Both the position numbers and the translations under genes were made by a program. The notes under the pieces were generated by a model. It was given only the letters and a program-made list of their open reading frames with translations. It searched no databases and was not told the origin of the DNA. Positions 4,822 to 5,433 of a stretch of 5,433 nt of DNA are shown piece after piece. Source of the DNA: CASQEL01 sp036655975 (lineage in GTDB: Bacteria > Desulfobacterota > Desulfovibrionia > Desulfovibrionales > Desulfovibrionaceae); contig JAVVPD010000126.1 in NCBI GenBank assembly GCA_036655975.1, positions 1 to 5,433 on the forward strand. The letters are read 5' to 3'. Every line of letters starts with the position of its first letter. Position 1 is the stretch's first letter.

Positions 4822-5433
4822 ATGAAGGTAAAAGCAAGTATCTTGTTTCTAGGTGCTGCGTTCACCCTTGTCACTGCAGGGACAAATCTTGCTCTGGCAG
4901 CTGAAGCGCTTCCCACGGGTCATCCCCCCCTCACAAAATTCAGCAAAGTGTCAGAAATTATGCAGGACAAATGTATGGCCTGCCATACCAGCAACTATCA
5001 ACTTCCATTTTATGCTAAAATCCCAGGCATTAAAGACATCATTGAAAAAGATTATAAAGACGGCTTGCGCGCCATGGACCTGAACACGGAATTTACCGGC
5101 ACGGCTGTGGGTAAACCTGTTAGTGAAGTGGTGCTGGCCAAAATGGAATGGGTTATCCAAAATAACACCATGCCCCCCGCCAAATTTACCGCCGTCCACT
5201 GGTCAAGCCGTTTGACCGATGCCGACAAAAAAACCATTCTGGATTGGGTCAAAAACTCCCGCGCCAATCACTACGCCACCAAATTAAATGCTAAAGACAA
5301 GGCGAACGAACCTTTGCAGGCCCTGCCCAAAGCCATCCCCTTTGACGCCAAAAAAGCGGCTCTGGGTGATAAGCTTTTCAATGACAAGCGCCTGTCCGGC
5401 GATGATACAGTAGCTTGCGTGACCTGCCACGCT
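4822..5433 (+). CDS. Multihaem cytochrome c peroxidase with extra N-terminal haem domain (3'-truncated)
   Basis: The frame is open to the window end, giving 204 N-terminal residues. A signal peptide (MKVK, hydrophobic 6-26, cleavage near ALA/AEA at 26-27) sends the protein to the periplasm, where family members reduce H2O2 to water with electrons from cytochromes or quinol. Residues about 35-147 look like a haem-binding domain (Haem_bd type): CMACH at 51-55, LPFYAKIPG after it, NNTMPPA with a likely axial Met at 117, then a conserved-looking His-Trp and LTDADKKTILDWV. From about residue 173 the CCP/MauG domain begins: IPFDAKKAALGDKLFNDKRLSGDDTVACVTCHA, with its first haem site CVTCH at 199-203, the peroxidatic haem in this family. 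The remaining part, with the electron-transfer haem, lies beyond the window. One plus two haems would match triheme peroxidases such as E. coli YhjA. The ATG follows AAGAGGT (4811-4817) at good spacing. The C7 run at 4924-4930 lies in the linker after the signal peptide. Confidence 0.88.
   Translation, partial: MKVKASILFLGAAFTLVTAGTNLALAAEALPTGHPPLTKFSKVSEIMQDKCMACHTSNYQLPFYAKIPGIKDIIEKDYKDGLRAMDLNTEFTGTAVGKPVSEVVLAKMEWVIQNNTMPPAKFTAVHWSSRLTDADKKTILDWVKNSRANHYATKLNAKDKANEPLQALPKAIPFDAKKAALGDKLFNDKRLSGDDTVACVTCHA

Noticed and set aside
4951..5267. Minus-strand frames opposite the peroxidase
   Set aside because: The plus-strand frame has a signal peptide and two CxxCH haem sites; the antisense frames show no family features.

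Overview
The window looks like chromosomal DNA of an anaerobic, sulfate- or sulfite-respiring bacterium, most likely a member of the Desulfovibrionaceae. The main clue is the first gene, which encodes an iron-sulfur reductase of the HdrD/DsrK type, the catalytic subunit of the DsrK, TmcB, HmcF and OhcB group of membrane redox complexes. A haem-rich periplasmic peroxidase and moderate G+C content agree with this. The placement is inferred from protein resemblance recalled from memory; no search was run.

Layout, left to right: (1) the 3' part of the CCG-domain Fe-S reductase gene (1-846, +), followed by a long rho-independent terminator (942-984), so it is the last gene of its operon. (2) A 312-base gap with that terminator, a small hairpin and a promoter. 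(3) A complete transporter of the aspartate:alanine exchanger (AspT/YidE) family (1159-2847, +). (4) A good sigma70-type promoter overlapping the transporter's stop codon, then a complete 12-helix MFS transporter (2957-4156, +). (5) A small exported YgiW/YdeI-type OB-fold protein on the opposite strand (4215-4565, -), convergent with the MFS gene and sharing a hairpin with it. (6) A divergent intergenic region with a 15-base palindrome and a promoter. (7) The start of an exported multihaem cytochrome c peroxidase (4822 to the window end, +), with an extra N-terminal haem-binding domain.

The genes are mostly separate transcription units, not one pathway. The reductase passes electrons between membrane or periplasmic cytochromes and the cytoplasm. 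The two transporters sit in tandem but each has its own promoter, and neither has a recognisable substrate gene nearby. The YgiW-like protein and the peroxidase are divergently transcribed and both exported. They plausibly form an envelope oxidative-stress pair, with the palindrome between them as a candidate shared operator.

I see no RNA gene, CRISPR array, insertion sequence or phage gene. The more unusual signals are the repeated G/C homopolymer tracts of 7-9 bases inside membrane-protein and exported-protein genes, the promoter whose predicted transcript begins directly with a hairpin, and the palindrome upstream of the peroxidase.
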